Source: Chloroflexota bacterium (GTDB taxonomy: Bacteria; Chloroflexota; Limnocylindria; Limnocylindrales; CSP1-4). From it: a DNA stretch of 34,343 nt. Below are positions 1 to 7,978 of this stretch, piece after piece. The position numbers and the translations under genes were made by a program. The number at the start of each line of letters is the position of its first letter. Positions within the stretch are counted from its first letter, which is position 1. The notes under the pieces are model-generated. The model was not told the DNA's origin, did no database searches, and worked only from the letters and a program-made list of their open reading frames with translations. The stretch covers positions 1 to 34,343 of the forward strand of contig VBFG01000001.1 of NCBI GenBank assembly GCA_005882635.1. Direction: 5' to 3'.

Positions 1-159
1 GACATCGCGATGACCTCCGTCCTCGCCTCGATGTTCGCGCCGATCGCCGCTATCGCGGCCTTCGTCCTGTTCCGGGAGCGTCTTGCCCCGCGTCAGGCCC
101 TCGGGATCGCGCTCGTCGTCATCGGGATCGCGACGCTCGGCCTGCTGGCCGGAACCTAG
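1..159 (+). CDS. DMT/EamA-family transporter, C-terminal fragment (5' end outside window)
   Basis: The open frame from base 1 ends at TAG 157-159 and gives about 52 residues. They are two hydrophobic stretches separated by a short charged turn containing FRERLAPRQ, then a Gly/Ile/Ala-rich last helix. This is how the final two helices of EamA-domain (drug/metabolite transporter) proteins look, where a phrase like 'E.l...q..G..lI..G' precedes the last helix. The family exports or imports small metabolites across the inner membrane. The substrate cannot be inferred. The next gene starts 20 bases later on the same strand, so the two may be co-transcribed. Only the C-terminus is visible, so the family call is moderate. 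Confidence 0.7.
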   Translation, partial: DIAMTSVLASMFAPIAAIAAFVLFRERLAPRQALGIALVVIGIATLGLLAGT

Positions 160-178
160 GTCACGCGGGAGGCTGCCA

Positions 179-1021
179 ATGGAGCTGGTCTACAACTCGA
201 ATTCGACGATGCACCTCCCGGTCCTGATCCAGATCCGGGTGGCGAAGGAGACGGGCTGGGACGGCATCTTCGTTCGCGAGGAGCATGTCCGGCGCTATCT
301 CGCCCAGGGAAATGACGCCGCGAGCCTGCGCCGGGCGCTGGCCGGGCTGGGACCCGTGAATCTCGGGGCGCTGCCCGACGTCGAGCGCTGGCGGCCGGCC
401 GAGCACGGGACGATGCTCGCCGAGGCGGCGGCGCTCACGGAGCTGGCGGCCGAGATCGGGGCGTCCTTCGTGCAGGTCCTGACCGGACCGGTCAAGCCCG
501 GCGGGGCGTACAGCGGCCCGGCGGAGCTCCCGCCTGCCGAGCTGCGTCAGGTCACGGCCGACGCCATCCGGGCGGTCGCCGATCTCGGCGCCTCGGCCGG
601 CCTTCGCTACTACCTCGAGCCGATCGCGTGGGCGCCGCTCTCAACGCTGGGGCAGGCGGTCGCCGTGATCGACGCGGCGGAACGCGACAACGTCGGGCTC
701 GTCCTGGACTTCTGGCACCTCTGGCAGCGGGGCACGACGCCGGACCAGATCTCCCGGCTCGACGCACGGATCATCCATGGCGTCGACCTCGGGGACTCGC
801 TCGCTCCGCCGGGTGTTCCGGACCCTGACCAGCGTTCGCGTCGGGTCTGGCCGGGGGAAGGGCTGATCCCGCTCCGGGAATGGGTCGACGCGGTCCGGGC
901 GACCGGCTTCGACGGCTGGTGGGACAACGAGCTCTACAGCCCGCCGCACTGGGAGGCGGCCGATCCGTTTGCGATCGGCCGCGGGCTGCGGGAGGTGCTG
1001 GGCGGGCTGCTCGAGGCCTGA
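179..1021 (+). CDS. Sugar phosphate isomerase/epimerase-like TIM-barrel protein
   Basis: A 280-residue protein of the xylose-isomerase-like TIM-barrel superfamily (AP endonuclease 2 fold). These enzymes isomerise, epimerise or dehydrate sugars and cyclitols using a divalent metal. The likely metal-binding residues lie in the expected order: Glu in YLEPIAW, Asp and His in LDFWHLW, His in IIHGVDLGD and Glu in WDNELYSP. The length is normal for the family. The ATG at 179 is preferred over upstream in-frame starts because GGGAGG lies 7 bases before it and because the upstream extension is Arg/Ser-rich and overlaps the transporter. The gene lies just upstream of the lacI promoter and is likely part of the same sugar catabolic neighbourhood. 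The substrate is unknown. Confidence 0.82.
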   Translation: MELVYNSNSTMHLPVLIQIRVAKETGWDGIFVREEHVRRYLAQGNDAASLRRALAGLGPVNLGALPDVERWRPAEHGTMLAEAAALTELAAEIGASFVQVLTGPVKPGGAYSGPAELPPAELRQVTADAIRAVADLGASAGLRYYLEPIAWAPLSTLGQAVAVIDAAERDNVGLVLDFWHLWQRGTTPDQISRLDARIIHGVDLGDSLAPPGVPDPDQRSRRVWPGEGLIPLREWVDAVRATGFDGWWDNELYSPPHWEAADPFAIGRGLREVLGGLLEA

Positions 1022-1036
1022 CCGCGCCACGATTTG

Positions 1037-1082
1037 TTGACGCCGTCGGGCGGTCGATGCTAGGGTCTGCGCAATCGGTTGC
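1037..1082 (+). promoter_or_regulatory. Promoter of the lacI-transketolase operon with LacI-type operator
   Basis: TTGACG at 1037-1042 and TAGGGT at 1061-1066 are separated by 18 bases, giving a plausible housekeeping promoter. Four bases after the -10 box lies GCAATCGGTTGC (1071-1082), an interrupted palindrome of the GCAA-N4-TTGC type with a central CG, as expected for a LacI-family operator. It sits where the transcription start should be, so bound repressor would block initiation. The same arrangement recurs at 7802-7845. The rest of the gap to 1192 is a GC-rich leader in which I see no gene. Confidence 0.7.
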
Positions 1083-1192
1083 AACGGGAGGTGCGGTCCA
1101 GGTGCGAGCGTCTCCACGCCCCCGTGCGGCAGCCACGCCGACCCGATCGCCTCGCGGCGCGGCGCACGTCGCGGCCTAGGCGGCCCGAGCTC

Positions 1193-2269
1193 GTGCCAAG
1201 CGGCGGCGGCGCAGGTCCGAACAGGTCGGACGGTCCGCGTCGGCGAGTCCTGCTCAAGGACGTCGCGCAGCGGGTGAACGTGTCCGGGTCGACCGCGTCT
1301 CGCGCGCTCGCCGACGATCCCCGGATCGGCGCCGCGACCCGGCTCGCGGTCAAGGCCGCCGCCATCGAGATGAACTACGTCCCCAACGCGGCGGCGCGGA
1401 GCCTGCGAGCCCGGCGGACCCGCGCGCTGGGCCTGCTCCTCCCCGATCTTCGCGACCCCGTCCACGGCCAGGTCGCGTCGGCGTTCGAGCAGGAGGCGCG
1501 AGCCCAGGGCTACGGCGTCATGGTCGTGGCCGGTGAGCGCGATCCCGGTCGCGAACGGCTCGCCCTGCGCATCTTCGCCGAGCACGGCACCGACGGAGTC
1601 GCCGTGGTATCCGGGCTGCTGTCGCCGCGCGAGCTCCGCGACCGCGTCGATCCGGACCGGCTCGTCCTCGTCTGGCCGGATCACCGCAGCCTGCCGCGGC
1701 GCGACGGCGCACGGACGCCCGGCGTGATCCAGACCGACGACGCGAGCGGCGTTCGGGCGGCCGTCGAGCACTTGATCGCGAACGGCTGCCGACGGATCGC
1801 CTACGTCGAGGGCGGCGTTCGGGCATCGAACACGATCCGGGCCGAGACCGTCGCGAGCACGCTCCGCGCCCACGGCGAGCGCTTCCCGATGCAGACGTTC
1901 CCGGCGCCCGTCGACGCGTGGCGCGATCCCGGTCAGCTGGCGGCGCGGATCGCCGCCGACCTTCCCGAAGCGCTGGTCTGCTATGACGACCAGCTTGCGC
2001 TCGGGCTCATGGATGCGCTTCGCCAGCACGGGATCCGGATCCCGGACGACATGCAGATCGTCGGCTTCGACGGGATCCCCTTCGCCGCGATCGCGAATCC
2101 TCGCCTGACGACCGTCGCGGTCCCGTCGGCCGAGCTCGGCCGCGCCGCGGCGACCTCGCTCATCCGTGCCATCCACGATGGCGCCCTGCCCGAGGGCGTG
2201 CTGCTGCCCGTGGAGGTCGTCGTTCGCCAGAGCACCGGGAGTGTTGCCGCCCTCGCCGATCAACCGTGA
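1193..2269 (+). CDS. LacI-family transcriptional regulator
   Basis: A DNA-binding repressor of the LacI/GalR family, about 358 residues from the GTG at 1193. The helix-turn-helix and hinge begin near residue 19 (VLLKDVAQRVNVSGSTASRA...YVPNAAARSLRA). They are followed by the periplasmic-binding-protein-like effector domain, with TRALGLLLPDL, an FDGIPFA motif near the C-terminus, and the usual ending VVVRQSTG. The start is uncertain. In-frame TTG 1079, GTG 1091 and GTG 1124 would add an Arg/Pro-rich extension not typical of the family, and no clear ribosome site precedes 1193. The gene is first in its operon behind a LacI-type operator, which suggests autoregulation. Its stop overlaps the next start (GTGA). 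The effector is probably a sugar or polyol handled by the neighbouring enzymes. Confidence 0.85.
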   Translation: MPSGGGAGPNRSDGPRRRVLLKDVAQRVNVSGSTASRALADDPRIGAATRLAVKAAAIEMNYVPNAAARSLRARRTRALGLLLPDLRDPVHGQVASAFEQEARAQGYGVMVVAGERDPGRERLALRIFAEHGTDGVAVVSGLLSPRELRDRVDPDRLVLVWPDHRSLPRRDGARTPGVIQTDDASGVRAAVEHLIANGCRRIAYVEGGVRASNTIRAETVASTLRAHGERFPMQTFPAPVDAWRDPGQLAARIAADLPEALVCYDDQLALGLMDALRQHGIRIPDDMQIVGFDGIPFAAIANPRLTTVAVPSAELGRAAATSLIRAIHDGALPEGVLLPVEVVVRQSTGSVAALADQP

Positions 2270-3171
2270 CCGCCGCGAGCGGCGACGTGGAAGCAAACGA
2301 CGTGGAAGCGAGCGACCTGGAGGCCCTCGCCAGGCGCGGTCGACAACTCGTCATCGATTCTGTGGCGCACAGCGGCGCGGGCCACATCGGCGGTCCGCTG
2401 TCGGCGATGGACCTCCTCGTCGCCCTCTTTTTCCGGGTCCTGCGCATCCGCCCGGAGGAGCCCCACTGGCCGGAGCGTGATCGCTTCATCCTGTCGAAGG
2501 GGCACAGCGCGATCGGCCTGTACGCCGTCATGGCGCTCCGCGGATACTTCCCGGTCGAGGAGCTGGCGACGTTCGACGCGGGTGACAGCCGGCTGCAAGG
2601 CCACCCGGACATGACCCGCCTGCCCGGGCTCGATGCGTCAACCGGCTCGCTCGGGCAGGGGCTGGCGGTCGGTCTGGGGATCGCGCTCGGCGCCCGGCTG
2701 CGCGGCCTCGGGTTCCACACGTTCGTGATGCTCGGCGACGGCGAGACTCAGGAAGGCATGGTCTGGGAGAGCGTCCAGGTCGCCGCGAAGTACGGTCTCG
2801 GCCATCTCACGGCGATCGTCGACTGTAATGGCCTGCAGCAGTACGGCTGGCCGGCGGCCCCCGGCGAGGAAGGCCGCGGGGATCGCCGCGATCCACTCGC
2901 CGGCACCCGGCTCGGCGCCGCCCTCGAGGCGTTCGGGTGGAGGGTCCTCGAGATCGATGGGCACGACTCGCACGCGATCGTCGAGGCGTGCGACGACGCC
3001 AGGGCGAGCGCGGCGTCGGCGCGGCCGACGGCGATCCTGGCGGCGACGGTCAAGGGCCGCGGCGTGTCGTTCACCGAAGGCCGGTTCGAGTGGCACTCTC
3101 GCGTCGCGACCGCCGACGAGGCGGCGGCCGCGCGAGCCGAGCTCGATCTCGTCGAGGACCGCCGAGCGTGA
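2266..3171 (+). CDS. Transketolase, N-terminal (thiamine diphosphate-binding) subunit
   Basis: A 301-residue subunit equal to the first half of transketolase, which moves two-carbon ketol units between sugars. The GHIGGP and SKGHSA motifs, the ASTGSLGQGL loop, and the ThDP/Mg motif GDGETQEGMVWES followed by DCNGLQQYG are all present. The usual NN of the motif is CN here. The GTG start overlaps the lacI stop by four bases, which implies translational coupling. The second half of the enzyme is the next gene, also overlapping by four bases, so the two form one split transketolase. Such split enzymes often serve dedicated sugar pathways, for example apulose-4-phosphate or sulfo-sugar transketolases, rather than the central pentose phosphate pathway. 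The actual substrate here is not known. Confidence 0.92.
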   Translation: MTAASGDVEANDVEASDLEALARRGRQLVIDSVAHSGAGHIGGPLSAMDLLVALFFRVLRIRPEEPHWPERDRFILSKGHSAIGLYAVMALRGYFPVEELATFDAGDSRLQGHPDMTRLPGLDASTGSLGQGLAVGLGIALGARLRGLGFHTFVMLGDGETQEGMVWESVQVAAKYGLGHLTAIVDCNGLQQYGWPAAPGEEGRGDRRDPLAGTRLGAALEAFGWRVLEIDGHDSHAIVEACDDARASAASARPTAILAATVKGRGVSFTEGRFEWHSRVATADEAAAARAELDLVEDRRA

Positions 3172-4124
3172 CGACGGCGATGCGCGACGCCTGGGCGCAG
3201 ACCCTGATCGACCTGGCCGGGGACAACCCGGACCTGCTCGTCCTCGACGGCGACCTCGGAACCTCGACCCGGGCGGACCGGTTCGCTGCCGCCTGGCCGG
3301 ATCGCTTCCTGCAGATGGGGATCGCCGAACAGAACATGGTCGGCGTCGCCGCGGGGCTGGCGACCCTCGGCTACATCCCGTGGCTCTCGTCGTTCGCCGT
3401 CTTCCTGACCCATCGCGCGGTAGACCCGGTCCGGATGCTCGTCGCCCAGACCCACGCGAACGTGAAGATCGGCGCAGCGTATACGGGTCTCCTCACGGGC
3501 TTCACGGGGAAGACCCATCAGGACGTCGAGGACCTCGCGATCATGCGCGCGATGCCCGGCATGACGGTGATCGCACCCGGCGACGCGACCGAGTGCGCGG
3601 CGGCCGTCCGCTGGGCGACCGCCACCCAGGGCCCCGTGTATCTCCGGCTCGCCCGGGACGCCGGGCCGGACCTCTTCGATGGGTCGTACGTCTTCGAACC
3701 CGGCCGGGTGATCCCGCTCCGCGCCGGATCCGACGTCCTGCTCGTCTCCACCGGACCGCAGACGGCGCGCTGCCTCGAGGCGGCCGAGATGCTGGCGACG
3801 TCCGGGTTCTCGGCCGGGGTGCTCCATGTGCCGTGCCTGAAGCCGGTCGACGCCGCGGCGATCCTCGCCGCCGCTCGCGGCGTCCGGCTCGTCGTCACCG
3901 TCGAGGAGCACACGATCCTCGGCGGCGTCGGCGGACTCGTCGCGGAGATCCTGACCGAGCACGAGCCGCGGCAGCTGGTGCGGATCGGGATCGCCGACAC
4001 GTGGGGCGAGTCGGCCTCGAACGCCTTCCTGCTCGACCGCCACGGTTTGTCCGCGACGCGCGTCGCGGAGCGTGTGGCCCGCGAGCTGGCCGGCGTCGGC
4101 AGCTCCGCGGGCGCGGCGAGCTGA
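3168..4124 (+). CDS. Transketolase, C-terminal (pyrimidine-binding) subunit
   Basis: A 318-residue partner of the preceding gene that carries the Pyr and C-terminal domains of transketolase. DGDLGTST opens the Pyr domain. GIAEQNMVGVAAGLA holds the catalytic glutamate (near residue 54) that activates thiamine diphosphate. KTHQDVEDLAIMRAMPG is the typical following segment, and the C-terminal domain includes VEEHTILGGVGG. The GTG at 3168 overlaps the stop of the N-terminal subunit (GTGA). An ATG four codons later is an alternative start. The length fits the family. The product should assemble with the N-terminal subunit in the cytoplasm. No sugar kinase lies in this operon. Confidence 0.92.
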   Translation: MTTAMRDAWAQTLIDLAGDNPDLLVLDGDLGTSTRADRFAAAWPDRFLQMGIAEQNMVGVAAGLATLGYIPWLSSFAVFLTHRAVDPVRMLVAQTHANVKIGAAYTGLLTGFTGKTHQDVEDLAIMRAMPGMTVIAPGDATECAAAVRWATATQGPVYLRLARDAGPDLFDGSYVFEPGRVIPLRAGSDVLLVSTGPQTARCLEAAEMLATSGFSAGVLHVPCLKPVDAAAILAAARGVRLVVTVEEHTILGGVGGLVAEILTEHEPRQLVRIGIADTWGESASNAFLLDRHGLSATRVAERVARELAGVGSSAGAAS

Positions 4125-4156
4125 GTGTCGCCCGCGGCGTCGAGCGAGGAGGTCCG

Positions 4157-5200
4157 ATGAGCGCGTTCGAGATCCGGGATCCGAGCAGCATCGGTGTCGC
4201 CTTCCTGGGGGTCGGCCGGATCGGACGGACCCATCTCCAGACGCTGGCCGGGATCGGTGCCGCGCGGATCGTCGTGGTCGCGGACCTCGACCCCGCGGAA
4301 GCCGAGCGGGGCCGGGAGATCGGGCGGGCCGAACGTTCGACGAGCGACGCGGTGGACGCGATCACCGATCCGAAGGTCGACGCCGTGATCATCGTGACGC
4401 CGACGAGCACCCACGCGACGCTCATCGAGGCCGCGCTCCGGGCGGGCAAGGCGATCTGGAGCGAGAAGCCCATCGCGCTCGACCTCGACGAGACGGCTCG
4501 GGTCGTCGCCCTCTGGCGCGAGACCGGGCTCCCGGTCCAGATGGGGTTCATGCGCCGGTTCGACCCGGGCTACGTCCGCGCCCGGCGGCTGATCGAGTCC
4601 GGCGAGCTGGGGCGGATCGAGCAGTTCCGGGCCTACTCTCGGGACACCTACATGCCCGACGCCAAGTTCATCCGCGACAGCGGCGGGTCGTTCCTCGACA
4701 TGAGCGTCCACGACTTCGACCTCGCCCGGTTCCTCGTCGGCGAGGTCGAGGAGGTCTCGGCGTGGGGTGCGAACATCGTCGACCCGCGGTTCGAGGCGGG
4801 CGGCGATGTGGACACCGCGGTCACGATGCTCCGCTTCCGCAACGGCGCGCTCGGAGTCGTCGAGATGTCCCGCCATTCGGAGTGGGGCTACGACATCCGG
4901 ACCGAGGTGGCGGGGTCCCTCGGCAAGGTGGTGATCGAGGCGGACCGGAAGACGCCGCTGACCTGGTCCCGACGGTTCGGCTTCGAGGCCGATCATCACG
5001 AGAACTTCCCCGATCGGTTCGAGGTCGCCTACCGAGCAGAGTTCGAGGCGTTCTTCCGAACGCTGGCCGACGGGGGCACGCCGACGCCCGGGCCGGAGGA
5101 CGCCCTCGAGACGCTCCGGCTGGCCCTCGCCGCCAAGCAAAGCTGGCAGGAGCGGCGGCCCGTCCGGGTCGACGAGGTCACCGCCGAGGTCCCGACGTGA
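4157..5200 (+). CDS. Gfo/Idh/MocA-family NAD(P)-dependent sugar/cyclitol dehydrogenase (inositol 2-dehydrogenase-like)
   Basis: A 347-residue oxidoreductase. The N-terminal Rossmann fold starts at GVAFLGVGRIGRTHLQTL (GxGxxG). The signature SEKPIALDLDET contains the family EKP lysine. MGFMRRFDPGY and GGSFLDMSVHDFDLARFLVG supply the catalytic Asp/His region typical of inositol 2-dehydrogenase and related enzymes. The ATG at 4157 has a strong AGGAGGT site 4-10 bases upstream. The gene ends the lacI operon. Its last 23 bases overlap the end of the convergent metallohydrolase gene. It probably oxidises a ring sugar or cyclitol before the transketolase or isomerase steps. The specific substrate cannot be told from sequence. 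Confidence 0.88.
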   Translation: MSAFEIRDPSSIGVAFLGVGRIGRTHLQTLAGIGAARIVVVADLDPAEAERGREIGRAERSTSDAVDAITDPKVDAVIIVTPTSTHATLIEAALRAGKAIWSEKPIALDLDETARVVALWRETGLPVQMGFMRRFDPGYVRARRLIESGELGRIEQFRAYSRDTYMPDAKFIRDSGGSFLDMSVHDFDLARFLVGEVEEVSAWGANIVDPRFEAGGDVDTAVTMLRFRNGALGVVEMSRHSEWGYDIRTEVAGSLGKVVIEADRKTPLTWSRRFGFEADHHENFPDRFEVAYRAEFEAFFRTLADGGTPTPGPEDALETLRLALAAKQSWQERRPVRVDEVTAEVPT

Positions 5201-7766
5201 CCCAGGAGCCTGTTCGGCGCTGGAACGTCGCCAGGCTGTCGTCGAAGAAGCGGACCATCCGGGCCCGTTCGGCCGGATCGTCGACCGCCGCCAGCTCGGC
5301 CACCCAGGCCCGGGCGCCGGCGATGACGAGCTCGACCACCTCGGCCTCGTCGGGCGAAGCGGCGAGCGGCCGGTCCTCGACCTCGACGTAGACCGGCGAG
5401 GTGTGCGCGGCCATCGCGGTCGTGAAGGCAGACTCGATCTGGCTCGCGCTCCGGGAGCGCGCGGCGACCCAGGCGCCGTTCGGGATGTCGACGGTCTCGT
5501 GGAGGCTCAGCTCCGTCGTGGCGTCCGAGCTCGCCGCGGCCACCACCCGGCCGTTGACCACGAGCTCCAGGTCCGTGAGGAGCGGCTGGGCGGCGCGGGC
5601 CCGGGCCGTGACCTCGAGGCGATCCGGCCGGCGGAGCCGGATGACGTCACCGGGTTCCCGGCCGTCCACCGCCAGCTCGACGACCGGCCCGGAGGAGACG
5701 AACGTCCGTCCGGCGCGGACGGCGGCTGCCCACGATTCGAAGGTCAGCGGACCATCAGCGAGCAGGTGGGTGTACGTCCGGACCGCGCCGACCGGCACCT
5801 CGGCCGACATCTTGTCGGTCCCGCCGAGGAGCGGGAGGCGATAGCCGAGGTTGAGGTAGCGATACCACTCGATCACGTTCGGATCGTCCAGGCCCGGCGC
5901 GAACGCCTGGGTTTCGATCGCGTCGATCTTGCCGGCGACGATGTCGGCCGCGATCTCGGCGTAGGGCAGCGGGAAATGCGCCCCGACGACGAGCCCGCCG
6001 GCGGCCCGGCAGCGGTCCGCCCAGTCCGCGAGGAGCACCGTCAGCGCGCCGCCGAGGCGACCCTCCGGCGGGCCCGCGCTGGCGAGGGGGATCACCGGCC
6101 GGTGCGGACCGAGCAGCGCGAGATGACCCAGCATGTTCTGGCGGTTCTCGGTGCCGACCACGACGAGCCGCCGGCCCGCGGGATCGGCCATCGATCCCCA
6201 TTCGAGGTCGGTGACGTTCGTGAAGAGGTCAGCCCACTGCGCGGCGAGCAGGTTGACGACGTCGACGTCCTCGGCGGCCGCCTGGAGGAGCGCGGTCGAC
6301 GGCGACAGGAAGTGGACGTGGCTGTCCGCCGTGACCCAGCGCCAGCCAGGGAGGTCGATCGCCCGGTCGAGCGGCAGCTCGAGGCGCCGCGTCGATGGCT
6401 CGATCTCGATCCGCGCGCGATGCGGGGATCGATCGAACCCGCCGACGACCTCCACCTCCACGCCGCCGACCGGCAGGTCGATCGCGAAGCGGCCGGGAAC
6501 ATAGGCGTAGGCCGACGATCCCAGGATCAGGTCGCCACCGGTGTCCTCGTAGAAGCCCGGATTGACCTCGTCGCGATGCCCGACCGGCGGCAGGTAGCGA
6601 CCGTCGGCGGCGGTGAAACGGACGCGGGCCGGAGACCGCTCGCCGGTCGACCGGTCGGCGATCTCCACCTCGACCGGGACGCGCGGTGGCGGAAGCACCT
6701 CGATCGATTGCCGGCCGGCCGGATCGCGGAGCGGGCGACCCGAGAGCAGGTCGGCGCCGGCGACGGTCCAGTCGCCGAGGCGGAGGACCGCGTCAGGGGC
6801 GATCGCCAGGTCGACCACGCTCGGTCCCGCGGGCGACGCATCGGAATGGCCACGCGGGGTTCCCCAGCCGAGGATCGCGTTCGTCGCTCTCTCCCCGGAC
6901 GACGCCGCGATCGCCGGCCTGCTGCGGATGATCGTGCCAAGATCGACCTCCGGGTGGCCCTCGAAGCCCGCCACCTGGACCTGGAACCGACCGCCCCGAA
7001 TGAGCGGATTGGCCGAGCCACGGAAGAGCGTGACCGCCGCGACGAGGACGTCGCTGCCCGACCGTCCGTCGGCCAGCGGCTCGAGGCGCAGGGCGACCGG
7101 CCGCGCGCCAGTCTCGAGCTCGATGACGTGCAGCCAGAGGAGCGCGTCGCCGGTCGGGCTGGGGATGAAGTCCGAGGCCCCGACCTGGTTCGCGCCGTAC
7201 GTGCCGGGCATGATCGTCAGCGAGCCGGATTGGCCGGCCGGCGCATAGCGGCCCGGGCCCTGCGCCGCGTGCGGCCCACGCCAGTCGATGACCTCGTTCG
7301 CGACGTGGGGGATCGCGGCGAACGCCCCGGATCCCCAGCCGAGGATGCCGTCGTTCACCTCGAATCGGCGTCGGATGAGGCGGCTGGTCTCCCGCCCGTC
7401 GCGGTCCACGAGCGTGTACCGCGCAAGCGGCTCGCCGACGGGGACGACGTGCCCGACGGCCAGGCCCGCCGGGCGGCTCCCGGCGTCGTCGCGCCAGGCA
7501 TCGCACAGGTGGGCGATGACGACATGGCTCGCGCCGTGGTCGGCCGGCAGCTCCACGGTCGTCGTCCGGTCGAGCAGGATCCAGCGGGCATCGCGAGCTC
7601 CCGGCCCGAGGTCGAATGGCAGGCCGTGGAACACCTGCCGCCCGATCGGCAGGCGCTCGAGCGCCGGTCCGTACGCGGGGTGGAAACGGGCGTCCACGTC
7701 GGATCCGGCCGCGTTCCTCACGGCGTCGAGGTCGACCGTCCGCGCCAGTGGGCTGGACGCGGTCAT
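5178..7766 (-). CDS. CehA/McbA-family PHP-type metallohydrolase, long form
   Basis: An 862-residue protein. The C-terminal half carries a PHP-like metal-dependent hydrolase core: ADSHVHFLS (His483 and His485), VVGAHFPLPYAEI, IDAIETQAFAPG and LLGGTDKMSAEVP. This order matches the CehA/McbA group, which includes carbamate (carbaryl) hydrolases and many uncharacterised proteins. The N-terminal ~470 residues look like beta-rich repeats rather than an enzyme core, and I do not recognise them. A final ~150-residue segment contains GREPGDVIRLRRPDRLEVTARA, which looks like a beta domain. No clear signal peptide is seen. The gene is transcribed away from the ABC transporter, and its start is near the shared LacI-type operator. 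The function is probably hydrolysis of an ester, amide or carbamate in the imported compound, but this is inference. Confidence 0.75.
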   Translation of the reverse strand: MTASSPLARTVDLDAVRNAAGSDVDARFHPAYGPALERLPIGRQVFHGLPFDLGPGARDARWILLDRTTTVELPADHGASHVVIAHLCDAWRDDAGSRPAGLAVGHVVPVGEPLARYTLVDRDGRETSRLIRRRFEVNDGILGWGSGAFAAIPHVANEVIDWRGPHAAQGPGRYAPAGQSGSLTIMPGTYGANQVGASDFIPSPTGDALLWLHVIELETGARPVALRLEPLADGRSGSDVLVAAVTLFRGSANPLIRGGRFQVQVAGFEGHPEVDLGTIIRSRPAIAASSGERATNAILGWGTPRGHSDASPAGPSVVDLAIAPDAVLRLGDWTVAGADLLSGRPLRDPAGRQSIEVLPPPRVPVEVEIADRSTGERSPARVRFTAADGRYLPPVGHRDEVNPGFYEDTGGDLILGSSAYAYVPGRFAIDLPVGGVEVEVVGGFDRSPHRARIEIEPSTRRLELPLDRAIDLPGWRWVTADSHVHFLSPSTALLQAAAEDVDVVNLLAAQWADLFTNVTDLEWGSMADPAGRRLVVVGTENRQNMLGHLALLGPHRPVIPLASAGPPEGRLGGALTVLLADWADRCRAAGGLVVGAHFPLPYAEIAADIVAGKIDAIETQAFAPGLDDPNVIEWYRYLNLGYRLPLLGGTDKMSAEVPVGAVRTYTHLLADGPLTFESWAAAVRAGRTFVSSGPVVELAVDGREPGDVIRLRRPDRLEVTARARAAQPLLTDLELVVNGRVVAAASSDATTELSLHETVDIPNGAWVAARSRSASQIESAFTTAMAAHTSPVYVEVEDRPLAASPDEAEVVELVIAGARAWVAELAAVDDPAERARMVRFFDDSLATFQRRTGSWVTSGPRR

Positions 7767-7801
7767 CAGGCCCGGTTTCGAAGGCGTGAGTGAGCGCCAT
7801 A

Positions 7802-7849
7802 TTGACGGGCCATGGACGCGACGCTAGCATTGAGCAAACGGTTGCACAA
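7802..7849. promoter_or_regulatory. Divergent promoter region with shared LacI-type operator
   Basis: On the plus strand, TTGACG (7802-7807), 17 bases, and TAGCAT (7825-7830) form a promoter toward the ABC operon. GCAAACGGTTGC (7834-7845) follows three bases later and matches the operator at 1071-1082 at 11 of 12 positions. On the minus strand, TTGTGC (complement of 7844-7849), 17 bases, and TAGCGT (complement of 7821-7826) could drive the metallohydrolase gene, with the operator inside the spacer. One bound repressor could therefore silence both directions. The minus-strand promoter is the weaker of the two predictions. Confidence 0.68.
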
Positions 7850-7860
7850 GAGGCACTGAT

Positions 7861-7973
7861 GCCTGGTCGACCCGTCACCCGACCATCGTGACCCCGACCG
7901 CCCCGCGGTCGCCGCGAGCCGAACCAGGCCGGGGGTGTCCGCTCCCGTCGCACACCGGCCTGCCGCCTGGTCG
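7861..7973 (+). promoter_or_regulatory. Structured leader upstream of the ABC operon with alternative pairings
   Basis: The stretch between the operator and the first ABC gene has no coding potential that I accept. It contains GCCTGGTCG twice (7861-7869 and 7965-7973). Between them lies the complement ACCAGGC (7923-7929), which could pair with either copy. A third option is an 8-bp perfect stem, CAGGCCGG (7925-7932) with CCGGCCTG (7955-7962). These pairings exclude one another, as in attenuators or translational switches. High GC makes chance pairing common, so confidence is low. Confidence 0.3.
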
Positions 7974-7978
7974 CGACC

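Noticed and set aside
1079-1192. N-terminal extension of the LacI regulator from upstream TTG or GTG codons
   Set aside because: The extension is Arg/Pro-rich and atypical of LacI proteins, and the TTG at 1079 lies in the operator. The true start remains unproven.
641-2296. 551-residue minus-strand frame opposite the sugar isomerase and lacI
   Set aside because: No domain is seen, and both plus-strand proteins have clear family motifs.
5403-7793. Long plus-strand open frame opposite the metallohydrolase gene
   Set aside because: Its translation is low-complexity Arg/Asp/Val-rich and has no motif, whereas the minus-strand frame has a complete PHP-type core.
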